This document shows positions 17,926-25,671 of a DNA stretch of 36,167 nt, one piece after another. The DNA lies in assembly GCA_003243275.1 (NCBI GenBank), contig QFQR01000013.1:1-36167 (forward strand), read 5' to 3'. The DNA is from Leifsonia xyli (GTDB lineage Bacteria; Actinomycetota; Actinomycetes; Actinomycetales; Microbacteriaceae). Every line of letters starts with the position of its first letter. Position 1 is the first letter of the stretch. The notes under the pieces were generated by a model. That model worked only from the letters and a program-made list of their open reading frames with translations. It searched no databases and was not told where the DNA came from. A program made the position numbers and the translations under genes.

Positions 17926-18154
17926 GCCCAGGCTTAGCTCCGGTACAGCGGATCGATGGCGGCCGGAACCCCGAAGGCGCACCAGAATGCCCGGCGGCCA
18001 GGTCAGGCGCTCGCGCTTTTGCGGAAGAAGGCTGGGCGCAGGACCAACCGAGACACGAGCAAGCCTGCAGGGAGCGGTCGGGGCGCTGCGGCATGAAGAG
18101 GACAGCCGGCGGCCTCGGATGAAAGCCGCGCCTGAGGCTGTGCCCGACCGCCGC

Positions 18155-18361
18155 CTATCGCGGCGCGACGGTCGGCAGACCCTTCTGGATCAGCCAGTGC
18201 CGGAAAGCCGCATCCTCGCCGAACACGCGGCGCATGAGCGCCAGGGAGGTCGCGGCGGCCCTCATCGGAGAGATGTTCCGCATGGTGACGAGCTGGCTGG
18301 AATGGTTGAACCACATCTCGTCGAAATCGCGGTCGCGGTCGAGTTCGTTGTCGAAATCCAT
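18155..18361 (-). CDS. Small hypothetical protein of the mobilisation operon
   Basis: 68 residues. A strong ribosome binding site GGAGG lies 9 bases before the ATG at 18361, supporting it as real. The N-terminus is acidic (MDFDNELDRDRDFDEMWFNH) and the rest is probably helical (AAATSLALMRRVFGEDAAFRHWL). I do not recognise the family. It follows a membrane coiled-coil gene by 22 bases and ends the minus operon that begins at 20149 beside the relaxase genes, so a mobilisation accessory role is possible. Confidence 0.6.
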   Translation of the reverse strand: MDFDNELDRDRDFDEMWFNHSSQLVTMRNISPMRAAATSLALMRRVFGEDAAFRHWLIQKGLPTVAPR

Positions 18362-18383
18362 GATATGTACCTCCTTCCAGGCT

Positions 18384-19016
18384 CTAAAGACGGCCCTTGT
18401 TGGCCGCGAAATATGCTTGCAGCTTCGTGATGAGTGCCGGCGACACGGCTGTGAGCGCGTCGCAAGCTTTGCGGACGTTCGGATTCTGGTGGCGCAGCAG
18501 TTTTGCCATCAGGAATAGGTCTTCCCGGGGCGCCGTCGCGATCGACTTGACGAGGTCGCGGACCTCGTCGTCGGCATTGCGCGCCAGGGACGCAAGCTTG
18601 TCGCGGGCGATCTCCAGCTGCGCCTCGGCGCTGGTCGCGCGGCCATTCGCGTCGGTGACGGCCTTGAAAGCGATCTCGGCCGCACGCTTTTCGACGCGGG
18701 CGTCGAGGCTGCGAGCCCGCTCCTCGTCGAGACGCCGGACTTCGTCGGCGCTCCGGCGCTCGATCCCCGCGATGAGGCTCGACATCAACGCCATGGCGAG
18801 CCCGGTCGAGGTCACGGCCATGAGAAAGCCGGCAACGATGGCCTTCCGCGTGAGATCGCGGCGCACCCGCTTCTCCGTCGCGGCCGCATGGCCGAATTGG
18901 GCTTCGGCGCACACGACCCGGCCATCGAGATCGTCGATCGCGTCGAAGACGGGCGCTACGGGGTCGCCGTCACGCACGCCGGCGCTCTTACGCAGGTTGT
19001 CCGTGAAGCGTGTCAC
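18384..19016 (-). CDS. Membrane-anchored coiled-coil protein of the mobilisation operon
   Basis: 210 residues from a GTG start with GAGG just upstream. One membrane segment (IVAGFLMAVTSTGLAMALMSSLIAG, about residues 59-83) separates a short N-terminal part from a long charged helical region (RRLDEERARSLDARVEKRAAE to about 165), followed by a compact C-terminal helix bundle (LMAKLLRHQNPNVRKACDALTAV). I know no named family. It starts 4 bases after the ParA-like gene, so the two products may act together, for example by tying the DNA-processing complex to the membrane. That is inference from position. Confidence 0.7.
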   Translation of the reverse strand: MTRFTDNLRKSAGVRDGDPVAPVFDAIDDLDGRVVCAEAQFGHAAATEKRVRRDLTRKAIVAGFLMAVTSTGLAMALMSSLIAGIERRSADEVRRLDEERARSLDARVEKRAAEIAFKAVTDANGRATSAEAQLEIARDKLASLARNADDEVRDLVKSIATAPREDLFLMAKLLRHQNPNVRKACDALTAVSPALITKLQAYFAANKGRL

Positions 19017-19020
19017 GGCC

Positions 19021-19713
19021 TCACCAGGGCCTGAATTCCGGATGGTCGAAGAAGGTCTCCTCGACCCTGCGGATCATGGTCAGAGCGCCCTGCGCCTCGA
19101 AGCGGTTCTTGCCGCCGAGCATGAGATGGGGCGGCGTGCTTGTGCGATGCACGTCGGCCATCGTCGCGCCCAGCTGCGGCAGGCGGGCGGGCTGGCCGAC
19201 CTCGCTGGCGAGCTTGATGAACACCGGATCGGCGATCGCGGCCTCGGCGTCGAGCCCGCCGGCCTCGTTGTGCACCAGCAGGACTGAGGCAGACCCGCAA
19301 TTGAGCGCGATCCGCGCCGCAGCGGTGATACCGTCCCGCTTGCTGACGGGCACGATGAAGCGGATGTCCTCCGCGACGGCCGCGCCACGGTCATTGATCC
19401 AGCGCAGGACATGGCCCTCCATGTTCGCGCCGAGATCCACGAACGCCGATCGGTCCTCGCGGAACACCCGGTTTTCGAGGAAGGGCACCACGGCCTCGGG
19501 CCGGTCGTCCTCGAGGGCGTGTTCGGCCGGCATCGCCTTGAAGTAGCGGCGGAGGGTGGGGTTGGCCGGCTCGACGTCGAAGAGGTCGAGTTCGACCTTC
19601 CTGAACATGGCGGTGCTCGTCATCAGCATCGCGAGCGTGCTCTTGCCGCCGCCACCAGCCGCGGCAAAGATGTACTTCCTGCCGCGCGATGCGGCCTTCG
19701 TCGTCATGGTCAT
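19021..19713 (-). CDS. ParA/MinD-like ATPase of the mobilisation module
   Basis: 230 residues. The P-loop AAGGGGKST (18-26) lies at the start as in ParA, VirC1 and MinD, followed by the typical DLFDVEPANPTLRRYF. The signature lysine of the deviant Walker A (KGGxGKS) is replaced by Ala19. FVDLGANMEG is the Walker B region. VirC1-like ParA proteins help assemble relaxosomes, and small ParA-like genes are common beside mob genes, which fits this place opposite mobC and the relaxase. A partition role is less likely because no ParB is seen. GAGGAG lies 6 bases before the ATG at 19713. Confidence 0.82.
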   Translation of the reverse strand: MTMTTKAASRGRKYIFAAAGGGGKSTLAMLMTSTAMFRKVELDLFDVEPANPTLRRYFKAMPAEHALEDDRPEAVVPFLENRVFREDRSAFVDLGANMEGHVLRWINDRGAAVAEDIRFIVPVSKRDGITAAARIALNCGSASVLLVHNEAGGLDAEAAIADPVFIKLASEVGQPARLPQLGATMADVHRTSTPPHLMLGGKNRFEAQGALTMIRRVEETFFDHPEFRPW

Positions 19714-19771
19714 GGAGGACTCCTCAGATCGGCGCTGCTGGGTGACGGTGGTTGGGACGTGTGGGGGCGGA

Positions 19772-20149
19772 TCAATCGAGATCAGGCGGTCGTCGGAGGT
19801 TGGCTACGTTGCGGGGCATGGGCCGGGGATTCTCGACGACCAGAACCGGGGTGACCTGGGGAGAAGCCGGCGCGGCGAAAGCGGCGTCGGATTTCCGGGG
19901 GCGGCCTGGCTTGCCGGTCACTCCTACCGGCCTATGCCGACGCCGATATTGGGCGGCATAGTTGGAGGCGAGCGTCGGGCTGATCTGGAAGCCGTTGCGC
20001 TCGAGATCGGCCAGGATGTCCTTCCAGCCGACGTCGCGCCCGAGCGCGGCCTCGATTGCCGGCATCAGCTTGAAGAACTGGCTCTTCAGGGTTTCTGCCG
20101 CAGGCCGCGGTGCGAGCTGGGCCAGGCTGTGGGTTCGCGGGTCGCTCAT
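19772..20149 (-). CDS. Small DNA-binding-like protein, first gene of the minus mobilisation operon
   Basis: 125 residues with GGAGG 8 bases before the ATG. The central part (WKDILADLERNGFQISPTLASNYAAQYRRRHRP) reads as a helix-turn-helix-like fold, followed by a basic GKPGRPRKSD stretch and a Pro-rich tail. Proteins of this kind occur as accessory genes near oriT in proteobacterial mobilisation regions, but I cannot name the family. It is transcribed away from mobC, and both start from the same 360-base intergenic region, which it may bind. Confidence 0.65.
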   Translation of the reverse strand: MSDPRTHSLAQLAPRPAAETLKSQFFKLMPAIEAALGRDVGWKDILADLERNGFQISPTLASNYAAQYRRRHRPVGVTGKPGRPRKSDAAFAAPASPQVTPVLVVENPRPMPRNVANLRRPPDLD

Positions 20150-20513
20150 GGTGCTGCCCTCCTTGCGTAACCCTTAGCGGCGCACCTGGCAGCGTGCATC
20201 TCGATTAACTTATCGATATCGTCGATCGATGCGAAGTCGTTAGAATCGTCAATCGCGTCACTGATAATATAGATCTAAATTATCAGGCCGTATCCTAGGT
20301 TTGATGCGGCAATATTTTCTAGGATTATACCCGTTGTATAGCGGGTGGATTCTCTGACAGTTTTATTGACGCAGAGATAAGCTACATTATGCCAGTGACG
20401 ACATGTTTACGACGCGAGCGTCTGGACATGTCTGCTGGCCAAGGGGCGCTGCCCCCGTGGACCCCCGCCGCCCTTCGGCCGGGTTGTCCGCGCGAACGCA
20501 CGGAAGGCCTGCC
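20150..20513. other. Structured intergenic region, candidate oriT
   Basis: The 364 bases between divergent mobilisation genes are AT-rich at first and then structured. TGATAAT (20262-20268) pairs with ATTATCA (20279-20285). GACATGT (20400-20406) pairs with ACATGTC (20426-20432) and encloses GACGC-GA-GCGTC (20411-20422). GGGGC-GCT-GCCCC (20443-20455) follows, then a C-rich run. Nested repeats close to mobC and the relaxase are what an origin of transfer would show. No nick site can be named by eye. Confidence 0.5.
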
Positions 20514-20897
20514 ATGGCAGACCGAAAGCAAGAGAAGAAGAACGAAAAGAGCCGCCCCTTCGTCTTCCGCGTGGGGAAGGAGGAGGCGGAGAAGCTGGTG
20601 GCGGTCGCCGCGGCGATGGGGCTGACCCCGGGCCAGTTGGCGCGGCGCATCATCGAGCGCGAAATCGGCCTCATCGCCCGAACCGCCACGGTCCGGCGCA
20701 GGGTGGCGAATGCCGACCTGCTCCGGCAGGGGCTCGGCGAGCTGGGACGGGTCGGCAACAACGTCAATCAGGTTGCGGCACACCTGAATGCGGGCAGGTC
20801 GGTTCCCTGGCCACGAACTGAGTTGGACCGTATCCTGCTCGACCTGGACACTGCCTTGGCTGCCATCATGGCCGCGCTCGGGCGGGGGCGCACATGA
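20514..20897 (+). CDS. mobC: MobC-like relaxosome protein
   Basis: 127 residues from the ATG at 20514, with GGAAGG 6 bases upstream; the frame is open further left but runs through the repeats. After a charged N-terminus (ADRKQEKKNEKSRPFVFRVGKEEAEKL) a ribbon-helix-helix-like region follows (MGLTPGQLARRIIE), then the MobC signature part RQGLGELGRVGNNVNQVAAHLN. MobC proteins bind oriT and help the relaxase reach single-stranded DNA. The relaxase start overlaps its stop (ATGA). Confidence 0.88.
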   Translation: MADRKQEKKNEKSRPFVFRVGKEEAEKLVAVAAAMGLTPGQLARRIIEREIGLIARTATVRRRVANADLLRQGLGELGRVGNNVNQVAAHLNAGRSVPWPRTELDRILLDLDTALAAIMAALGRGRT

Positions 20898-22669
20898 TTA
20901 TCCGGTCCAGCTACGTGAAGGACGATCCCAATCGGGTGGCCCATCTCCTGAATAGCAGGAACAACAAGCGCGTCGTCGAGCACAGCGCGTTCGACCGCGG
21001 CTGCCCGGGCGACCTGGGTGGGTTCCTGGCATTCTCTTCCGCCCTGACCGCAGCCCATCCCAAGGCGCGGATCACGCTCGGACACCTCAAGATTTCGCCT
21101 GCGCATGTCCTGAGTCGAAGACAGCTCCTTCGCACGATCGCCCTGATCCGCCGCGAGAACCGCATCTCCCGCAACCACCCGATGCGCCTGATCGAGCACG
21201 ACAAGGGCGACAGGCCACCGCATTATCATCTCCTCTTCAGCGCGGTCGATCCGGCAACAGGCCGCGTCCTCAGCTCCAAGGCCAATTACGCGCGCGACGA
21301 ACTCGTCAGCCGCCGCCTGGAGATCGAGTTCGGCGAGGCTCTGACGCCGGGGCCGAGGGTTCAGCGGAACGCCGCCGATCTGCGCGCCCGTGGCCGCGAT
21401 CGGGAGGCGCAGATCCTCGAAGCCTATGAGCCGGTCCGCAGGCGCGGCAAGGACAGCGAGGCTGACCGGCAGCAGGCCGCCCGGACGAAGCTGCCGCTGA
21501 TGGTGTTCCGCAGCCGTCTTTTGGCGGCTGTCACGAAGGGATTGCGCTCAGGCTCCCTTCCTCGCGCCCTTGCCGCGCAGGGGTTCTCGGTCGCGATCGG
21601 AAATCGTAGCGAAACCCTGATGGCCGTCCATGACGAGACCGGCATGGCGCTCCCGTTTGCCGCGTCGGTCAGGATCGCCTCGGGCGGCGGCCTGGAGGTC
21701 GCGCCATCGGCGATCGCGCAACTCCGTCACGATGCGCCGCCTCTTCCTCAGTCCCGCCGCGAGGGTGCGGCCCGCGCGCTAAAGCGGGCGGAGCGCGCTC
21801 TCGACCGCGAAATCGATCGGGGCCGCTTCGAGGCGGCGGCGGATGGCGAATTCGACAGCATCTTCGGCCGGATGCGGCGCGCGCGGGAGAAGGCTGAGGC
21901 CGATTCCGACAAGGCCGGGCAGGTCCAGTCCCAGGCGGCGATGCGCCGGGCCACCCTGGCTACCCGGCGCGAGACGGCCCGGATGAGAGAGCGTAGGATC
22001 GACCGGGCCTTTCGGGCTGCGCGCATTCTGCAGTCGCGTCGCGCCCGCAAGGTTGCATTCGCCTTAGCCGCGGGCGGAATGCTGCTGACGGGCATGGGGT
22101 TGTCGGTGGCGCTCGGTGCCGGTTTCGTCGCGACCGTCGCGGTAAGAGGTTACGGCGACGCCCTGCGTGCTCAGGCGCGAGGGCTGATCGCCCAGAGACG
22201 CGCGGCCGTCACGAGAAGCCGCCCTCTGCCGGTATCGCAGGCTGCGCCGGTCGCCATCATGGAAAGGGAGGCTGCAGATACGCCGAGGGCGGTTCCCCTC
22301 GCCCCTGCCTCTTCCCGGAAAACACGTGAGCCCGCGAGCTTCGACTTCGCCCTGATCGGAAAGTCTCGGCGGGTTCTCGCCGCGATGGCCCTGGAATCCC
22401 TCTTAGGGGGAGCCATTCCGATCGCGCGCGATGCCCTGAAACGCGCGCTCGGGGAGGAAGCCTTTGCCGGTCTGGTGTCGCTGGCCCGAGATGGCAGTGT
22501 GCGGCAGCGCAAGCTCGTCCGGTCCTGGGATGGCGGCCGTTCCATGGACGCCTTCGCGGCAGAGACGGCCCTGCGCCGCGCAGGTGAGGGCGATGCGGCG
22601 AAGACCATGGCCGTCCTCGGCCGTCAGCGCAGGCTCAGGGAGCACGGTCAGGTCAAGGGGCGGGATTGA
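20894..22669 (+). CDS. Relaxase with a C-terminal membrane-like segment
   Basis: 591 residues. The metal-binding HUH motif is PPHYHLLF (His110 and His112), preceded by EHDKGD with His102, and followed by the SAVDPATGRVLSSKANY block common in mobilisation relaxases. Tyr7 (SSYVKD) is a candidate catalytic tyrosine. Residues about 145-380 are charged and helical. A long hydrophobic stretch (about 388-418, FALAAGGMLLTGMGLSVALGAGF) could cross or anchor in the membrane, unusual for a relaxase. The last 150 residues are unrecognised. The relaxase nicks oriT and leads the strand to a recipient through another element's transfer channel; no type IV secretion genes are in this window. It overlaps mobC by four bases. 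Confidence 0.87.
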   Translation: MIIRSSYVKDDPNRVAHLLNSRNNKRVVEHSAFDRGCPGDLGGFLAFSSALTAAHPKARITLGHLKISPAHVLSRRQLLRTIALIRRENRISRNHPMRLIEHDKGDRPPHYHLLFSAVDPATGRVLSSKANYARDELVSRRLEIEFGEALTPGPRVQRNAADLRARGRDREAQILEAYEPVRRRGKDSEADRQQAARTKLPLMVFRSRLLAAVTKGLRSGSLPRALAAQGFSVAIGNRSETLMAVHDETGMALPFAASVRIASGGGLEVAPSAIAQLRHDAPPLPQSRREGAARALKRAERALDREIDRGRFEAAADGEFDSIFGRMRRAREKAEADSDKAGQVQSQAAMRRATLATRRETARMRERRIDRAFRAARILQSRRARKVAFALAAGGMLLTGMGLSVALGAGFVATVAVRGYGDALRAQARGLIAQRRAAVTRSRPLPVSQAAPVAIMEREAADTPRAVPLAPASSRKTREPASFDFALIGKSRRVLAAMALESLLGGAIPIARDALKRALGEEAFAGLVSLARDGSVRQRKLVRSWDGGRSMDAFAAETALRRAGEGDAAKTMAVLGRQRRLREHGQVKGRD

Positions 22670-22679
22670 CCGGGGAAGC

Positions 22680-22907
22680 CTAGCGGGCGTTCCGGTCTAT
22701 CTGCGCCTGAAGCCAGTCGCAAACCTCCGTGCGATCATAGTAGGGTCGGCAACCCTGCCGGTCGACCGCCGGAGGCCCCGTCCGGCGCTTGCGCTGGGAG
22801 CCCAGGGCTGCATAGGAGATCCCGAGGATCGCGGCGAGCTCCTTCGCCCTGATGGCGGTGCGAGGGAACTGGCGAACAGCTTTGATCTGGTCGGCGAGAG
22901 TGGACAT
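22680..22907 (-). CDS. AlpA/MerR-type small DNA-binding protein, excisionase-like
   Basis: 75 residues. The core KELAAILGISYAALGSQRKRRTGPPAVDRQGCRPYYDRTEVCDWLQAQ has the helix-turn-helix and wing of AlpA-like and excisionase proteins: a LGIS helix, a G-P-P turn, and the Y-x4-V-x-x-WL end. Such proteins switch on integrase genes or bend DNA for excision of islands. It converges with the relaxase gene, ending 10 bases after it. No integrase is visible in the window. The ribosome binding site is weak. Confidence 0.8.
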   Translation of the reverse strand: MSTLADQIKAVRQFPRTAIRAKELAAILGISYAALGSQRKRRTGPPAVDRQGCRPYYDRTEVCDWLQAQIDRNAR

Positions 22908-23304
22908 GGCTTAGCGATCGCTCCGGAGCGAGAACGCTTCGTCACTTCGCGAAGCCTCGGAGCCATCAAACACGGGATCGGCCATATGCCCCGCGAGTTG
23001 TCGGTCCGCATGCGCTAGACTATTTGCGCGTCTACGTCCGAGCCGCCCCGCTACGATCTCGCCTCATCGGCAGCCAGGATTGCGGGTCGTCACTCCGCAA
23101 TAATCCCGGCTAATCGCACGGTTCCATAGCCACAAAATATGCCGCTTTGACGAGTTGTCAATTTCGGCTGTCTCGCAGTCGCGTGAGCGAATCCCCATAG
23201 GCTCCGGCAAGGATTGCCAGCATAGCCTGCCCCGGCTTCGGAAACTTGCTGAAATTCAATGCCGGCTCCCGGCATCGACCGACCTCGGCTCTCGGTCGCC
23301 CGCC
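22908..23304. other. Intergenic region without a recognisable gene
   Basis: About 400 bases between the AlpA-like gene and the insertion sequence. The first 100 bases should hold the promoter of the AlpA-like gene. Open frames here have no ribosome binding site and no recognisable product. No second copy of the tRNA-Leu end was seen. The stretch may be part of a disrupted region left of the insertion sequence. Confidence 0.5.
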
Positions 23305-23308
23305 AGCT
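23305..23308. repeat. Left 4-base target duplication (AGCT)
   Basis: AGCT directly outside the left inverted repeat; the partner copy is at 24601-24604. Confidence 0.75.
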
Positions 23309-24600
23309 GGAGGGGTCGAAGAACTGCTCCCTGCTGTCGAGCCTTGCGGTTTTCAGGGCTTCCTGTGCGGCTTGAGTGGCGGGACAGCCGGGCTGCTCGC
23401 CCTATATGGGCGCTGACGGAGGGGCCATTGCCTCCCTGACGAGCCCTATGCCGGCGCGACCTGCGTGAGCCAGGCGAGGCGGCGGATGTTGTAGACGAGA
23501 TTGGCCATGCCGATTTTCGTCTTCGCCCTGGCGATGCCGATGGTGCGGACGAACAGGCCCATTCTGGCTTTCTGCTCGGCGAAGACGTGCTCGACCCGAG
23601 AGCGGATCCTCGACTTCGCATTGTTGGCCCGGCGCGTCGCCGCCGGCATCGGCCTACCCTTCGGCTTCTTGCGATGGATGCGGCTGACGAAGCCATGCTT
23701 GTCGAGGAAGGCTTCGTTGGCGGCCGAGCGATAGGCCGTGTCGGCCCAGACCGTGCGGGCCGTGTTGCCGGGATCGAGCAGCCCCTCGCGCAGGCGCGCT
23801 CCCTCATAGGCCGCCGCATCCGTCACCAGCCAGCGCCGGATGAGGCCATGCTCGCGATCGATCGCGATATGGTTTTGATAGCCGAAGGCGGGGACGGCGA
23901 TGTCGACCGGCGGCAGGGTGCCGTCCGCCTGCGGCTTGGCTTTCGTGAACTTCACCGTCCAGCGGGCATCGCGATCCTTGTGCCGGAGCTTGGCCGGGCG
24001 CTCCTTCCAGGCGGCGGGGACCCGCCCCGCCTTGATCTCCTGCTTCTCTTCCAGCGTGTTGCGCTGGCGCGGCGCCGCGACCAGGCTGGAATCGACGATC
24101 TGCCCGGCCATGGCGATGTAGCCGGCCTCGCGCAGCATCGCCTCGAAACGGGCCAACAGCGGCTCGATCGCGCCGGCCTTCGTCAGCCGTTCCCGGAACA
24201 GCCAGATCGTGCGCGCATCGGGGACGCGGTCCGAAAGCCCCAGGCCGAGGAAGCGCATGAAGGAGAGCCGGTCGCTGATCAAGAACTCCGCCCGCTCGTC
24301 CGACAGGCCGTTCGCTGCCTGGATCACCAGGATCTTCAGCATCAGCACCGGATCGTAGGGAGGCCGTCCACCCTGGACGCCGGTAGAATAGGCCAGCGCC
24401 TTCTCCAGATCGGGACGAAAGGCCTCGAAATCCACGGCCCGGGCATAGGCTTCAAGTTGATCGCCGAGTTCGCTCAGACGCCGAAGCCGCTCATCCATAT
24501 CGAAGAAGCCCGGCATCCCCGTCATCGTCCCGCCCCCCTCAGCCCAGTCGCGTCAGAGGACCACGAAACGCCCAAAATGACGAGGTTCTTCGAACCCTCC
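23309..24600 (-). mobile_element. Complete IS5-family insertion sequence, 1292 bp
   Basis: The ends are inverted repeats: GGAGGGGTCGAAGAAC at 23309-23324 and, on minus, GGAGGGTTCGAAGAAC from 24600 (15 of 16 match). Each is flanked by AGCT (23305-23308 and 24601-24604). This reads as a 4-base target duplication, which IS5-type elements make; because AGCT is its own complement it also lengthens the apparent repeat. One intact transposase gene fills the element. Confidence 0.9.
23446..24525 (-). CDS. IS5-family DDE transposase
   Basis: 359 residues, full length. It shows the IS5 N-terminal domain (GGRPPYDPVLMLKILVIQ, then LSDRLSFMRFLGL), the first catalytic Asp in GQIVDSSLV, the second in TVWADTAYRS, and the R-x3-E-x6-K signature in RSRVEHVFAEQK. 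The insert region with RQRNTLEEKQEIKAG is typical of the longer IS5 group. No frameshift or stop interrupts it. It lies within terminal repeats 75 bases from its start and 120 bases from its end. The element is probably still able to move. Confidence 0.95.
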   Translation of the reverse strand: MTGMPGFFDMDERLRRLSELGDQLEAYARAVDFEAFRPDLEKALAYSTGVQGGRPPYDPVLMLKILVIQAANGLSDERAEFLISDRLSFMRFLGLGLSDRVPDARTIWLFRERLTKAGAIEPLLARFEAMLREAGYIAMAGQIVDSSLVAAPRQRNTLEEKQEIKAGRVPAAWKERPAKLRHKDRDARWTVKFTKAKPQADGTLPPVDIAVPAFGYQNHIAIDREHGLIRRWLVTDAAAYEGARLREGLLDPGNTARTVWADTAYRSAANEAFLDKHGFVSRIHRKKPKGRPMPAATRRANNAKSRIRSRVEHVFAEQKARMGLFVRTIGIARAKTKIGMANLVYNIRRLAWLTQVAPA

Positions 24601-24604
24601 AGCT
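24601..24604. repeat. Right 4-base target duplication (AGCT)
   Basis: AGCT directly outside the right inverted repeat; the partner copy is at 23305-23308. Confidence 0.75.
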
Positions 24605-24752
24605 TCTAGCCCCGCGTTGCGCATTCAGGATGCGCCATGAGCATGCGTTGAAGCAGCGCCGGACACCGGACATTCGGTTTCAGTACAATTGTCTTTGGCG
24701 CTGTGGCACAGCATCATGATGAGGCTGAACCGCATCGCGGTGGTTGGACGAT

Positions 24753-25658
24753 ATGGCGACGACACCTGGCCTGTATCTGAAATGGCGCGCCTTTCGGGAT
24801 CTCGTCGGCATGCCGATGCCCGAGGCCGAGATCGCCTTTCGGCTGTTCGGGGAAACGAATGGGGAGAGCAGCGCGCCGAAATTCTCGAAGCTGCTTTACG
24901 GCGATTACGGCTTCTCCCTCGATACCGCCACCGAACTCGCCGAGATCGTCAACAAGCGTCTCGACGTCAGCCTGCGAGCGCGTGGATTGCCCGGACTGGC
25001 GGAGCCGCTGGCTCCGTCCGAGTTCACGCTGCCGCTCTACGACTTCATCCGCCGCATCCAGTCGGCGGCGCGGATCGAGGACGACGAAACGCTCGACCGG
25101 GCGCAGGATGCGCTGCTCGGCGACTTGGCGCCCGGGGTCAATCCGCAGGGAACGGTGCGGCTCGTCATCGAGAAATTCGCCGCCGATCGCAGCTTCGACG
25201 GCTTCCTGCCGTCCGGAGGCGACGGACCCGTGGTCTTCGAGGCGGGCCGGCACAAGGGCCGCATTGCGGTGCAAGGCATCGATCGCGAGCCCGCCATGGC
25301 CTATACGCTGCTTGCGCGCGACACGCGCCCCATCGGACACAGATGCTGGGAACTGAGCTGGCGTGAAACAATCCTGTGGCTGCCGTCCCCGTCCCACCCG
25401 CGCCTGGCCGAGGGAAAGCTTCTGCTGATGCCGGAGGCGGCGCCCGTGCGGCCCACACCCGGACGGTTCCTGGCGACCACGGCGCTGCTCTGGGATGCGG
25501 ACAGTCGCAGACTGCTCGATCCACGAGGAGCGGATGCGGAGCCGGGCGCGCTCGACGAGGAGGAGACCGCCCGGTTTTTGACCAATCTGCGCCGCCTGCA
25601 GCGCCGCAATGCGGGCGCCGTCACGGTTTCGAGCGCCGAGTACATCGTGACCGTCTGA
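24753..25658 (+). CDS. Hypothetical protein cotranscribed with a caspase gene
   Basis: 301 residues from the ATG at 24753; a TTG at 24744 is an alternative. I do not recognise it. Residues about 35-75 (FSKLLYGDYGFSLDTATELAEIVNKRL) look like a helix-turn-helix of the XRE kind, with the rest mixed alpha/beta (FEAGRHKGRIAVQGI, RCWELSWRETILWLPS). No signal peptide or membrane segment is visible. The caspase gene follows after 13 bases with GGAG in the gap, so the two are almost surely one operon. It could be a sensor, regulator or inhibitor of the protease. The insertion sequence ends about 150 bases upstream, so promoter sequences may have been changed by that insertion. Confidence 0.72.
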   Translation: MATTPGLYLKWRAFRDLVGMPMPEAEIAFRLFGETNGESSAPKFSKLLYGDYGFSLDTATELAEIVNKRLDVSLRARGLPGLAEPLAPSEFTLPLYDFIRRIQSAARIEDDETLDRAQDALLGDLAPGVNPQGTVRLVIEKFAADRSFDGFLPSGGDGPVVFEAGRHKGRIAVQGIDREPAMAYTLLARDTRPIGHRCWELSWRETILWLPSPSHPRLAEGKLLLMPEAAPVRPTPGRFLATTALLWDADSRRLLDPRGADAEPGALDEEETARFLTNLRRLQRRNAGAVTVSSAEYIVTV

Positions 25659-25671
25659 CGGAGCATCGCAG

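Noticed and set aside
23587..24609. 340-residue open frame on plus inside the insertion sequence
   Set aside because: Opposite strand of an intact DDE transposase and it runs through the right terminal repeat.
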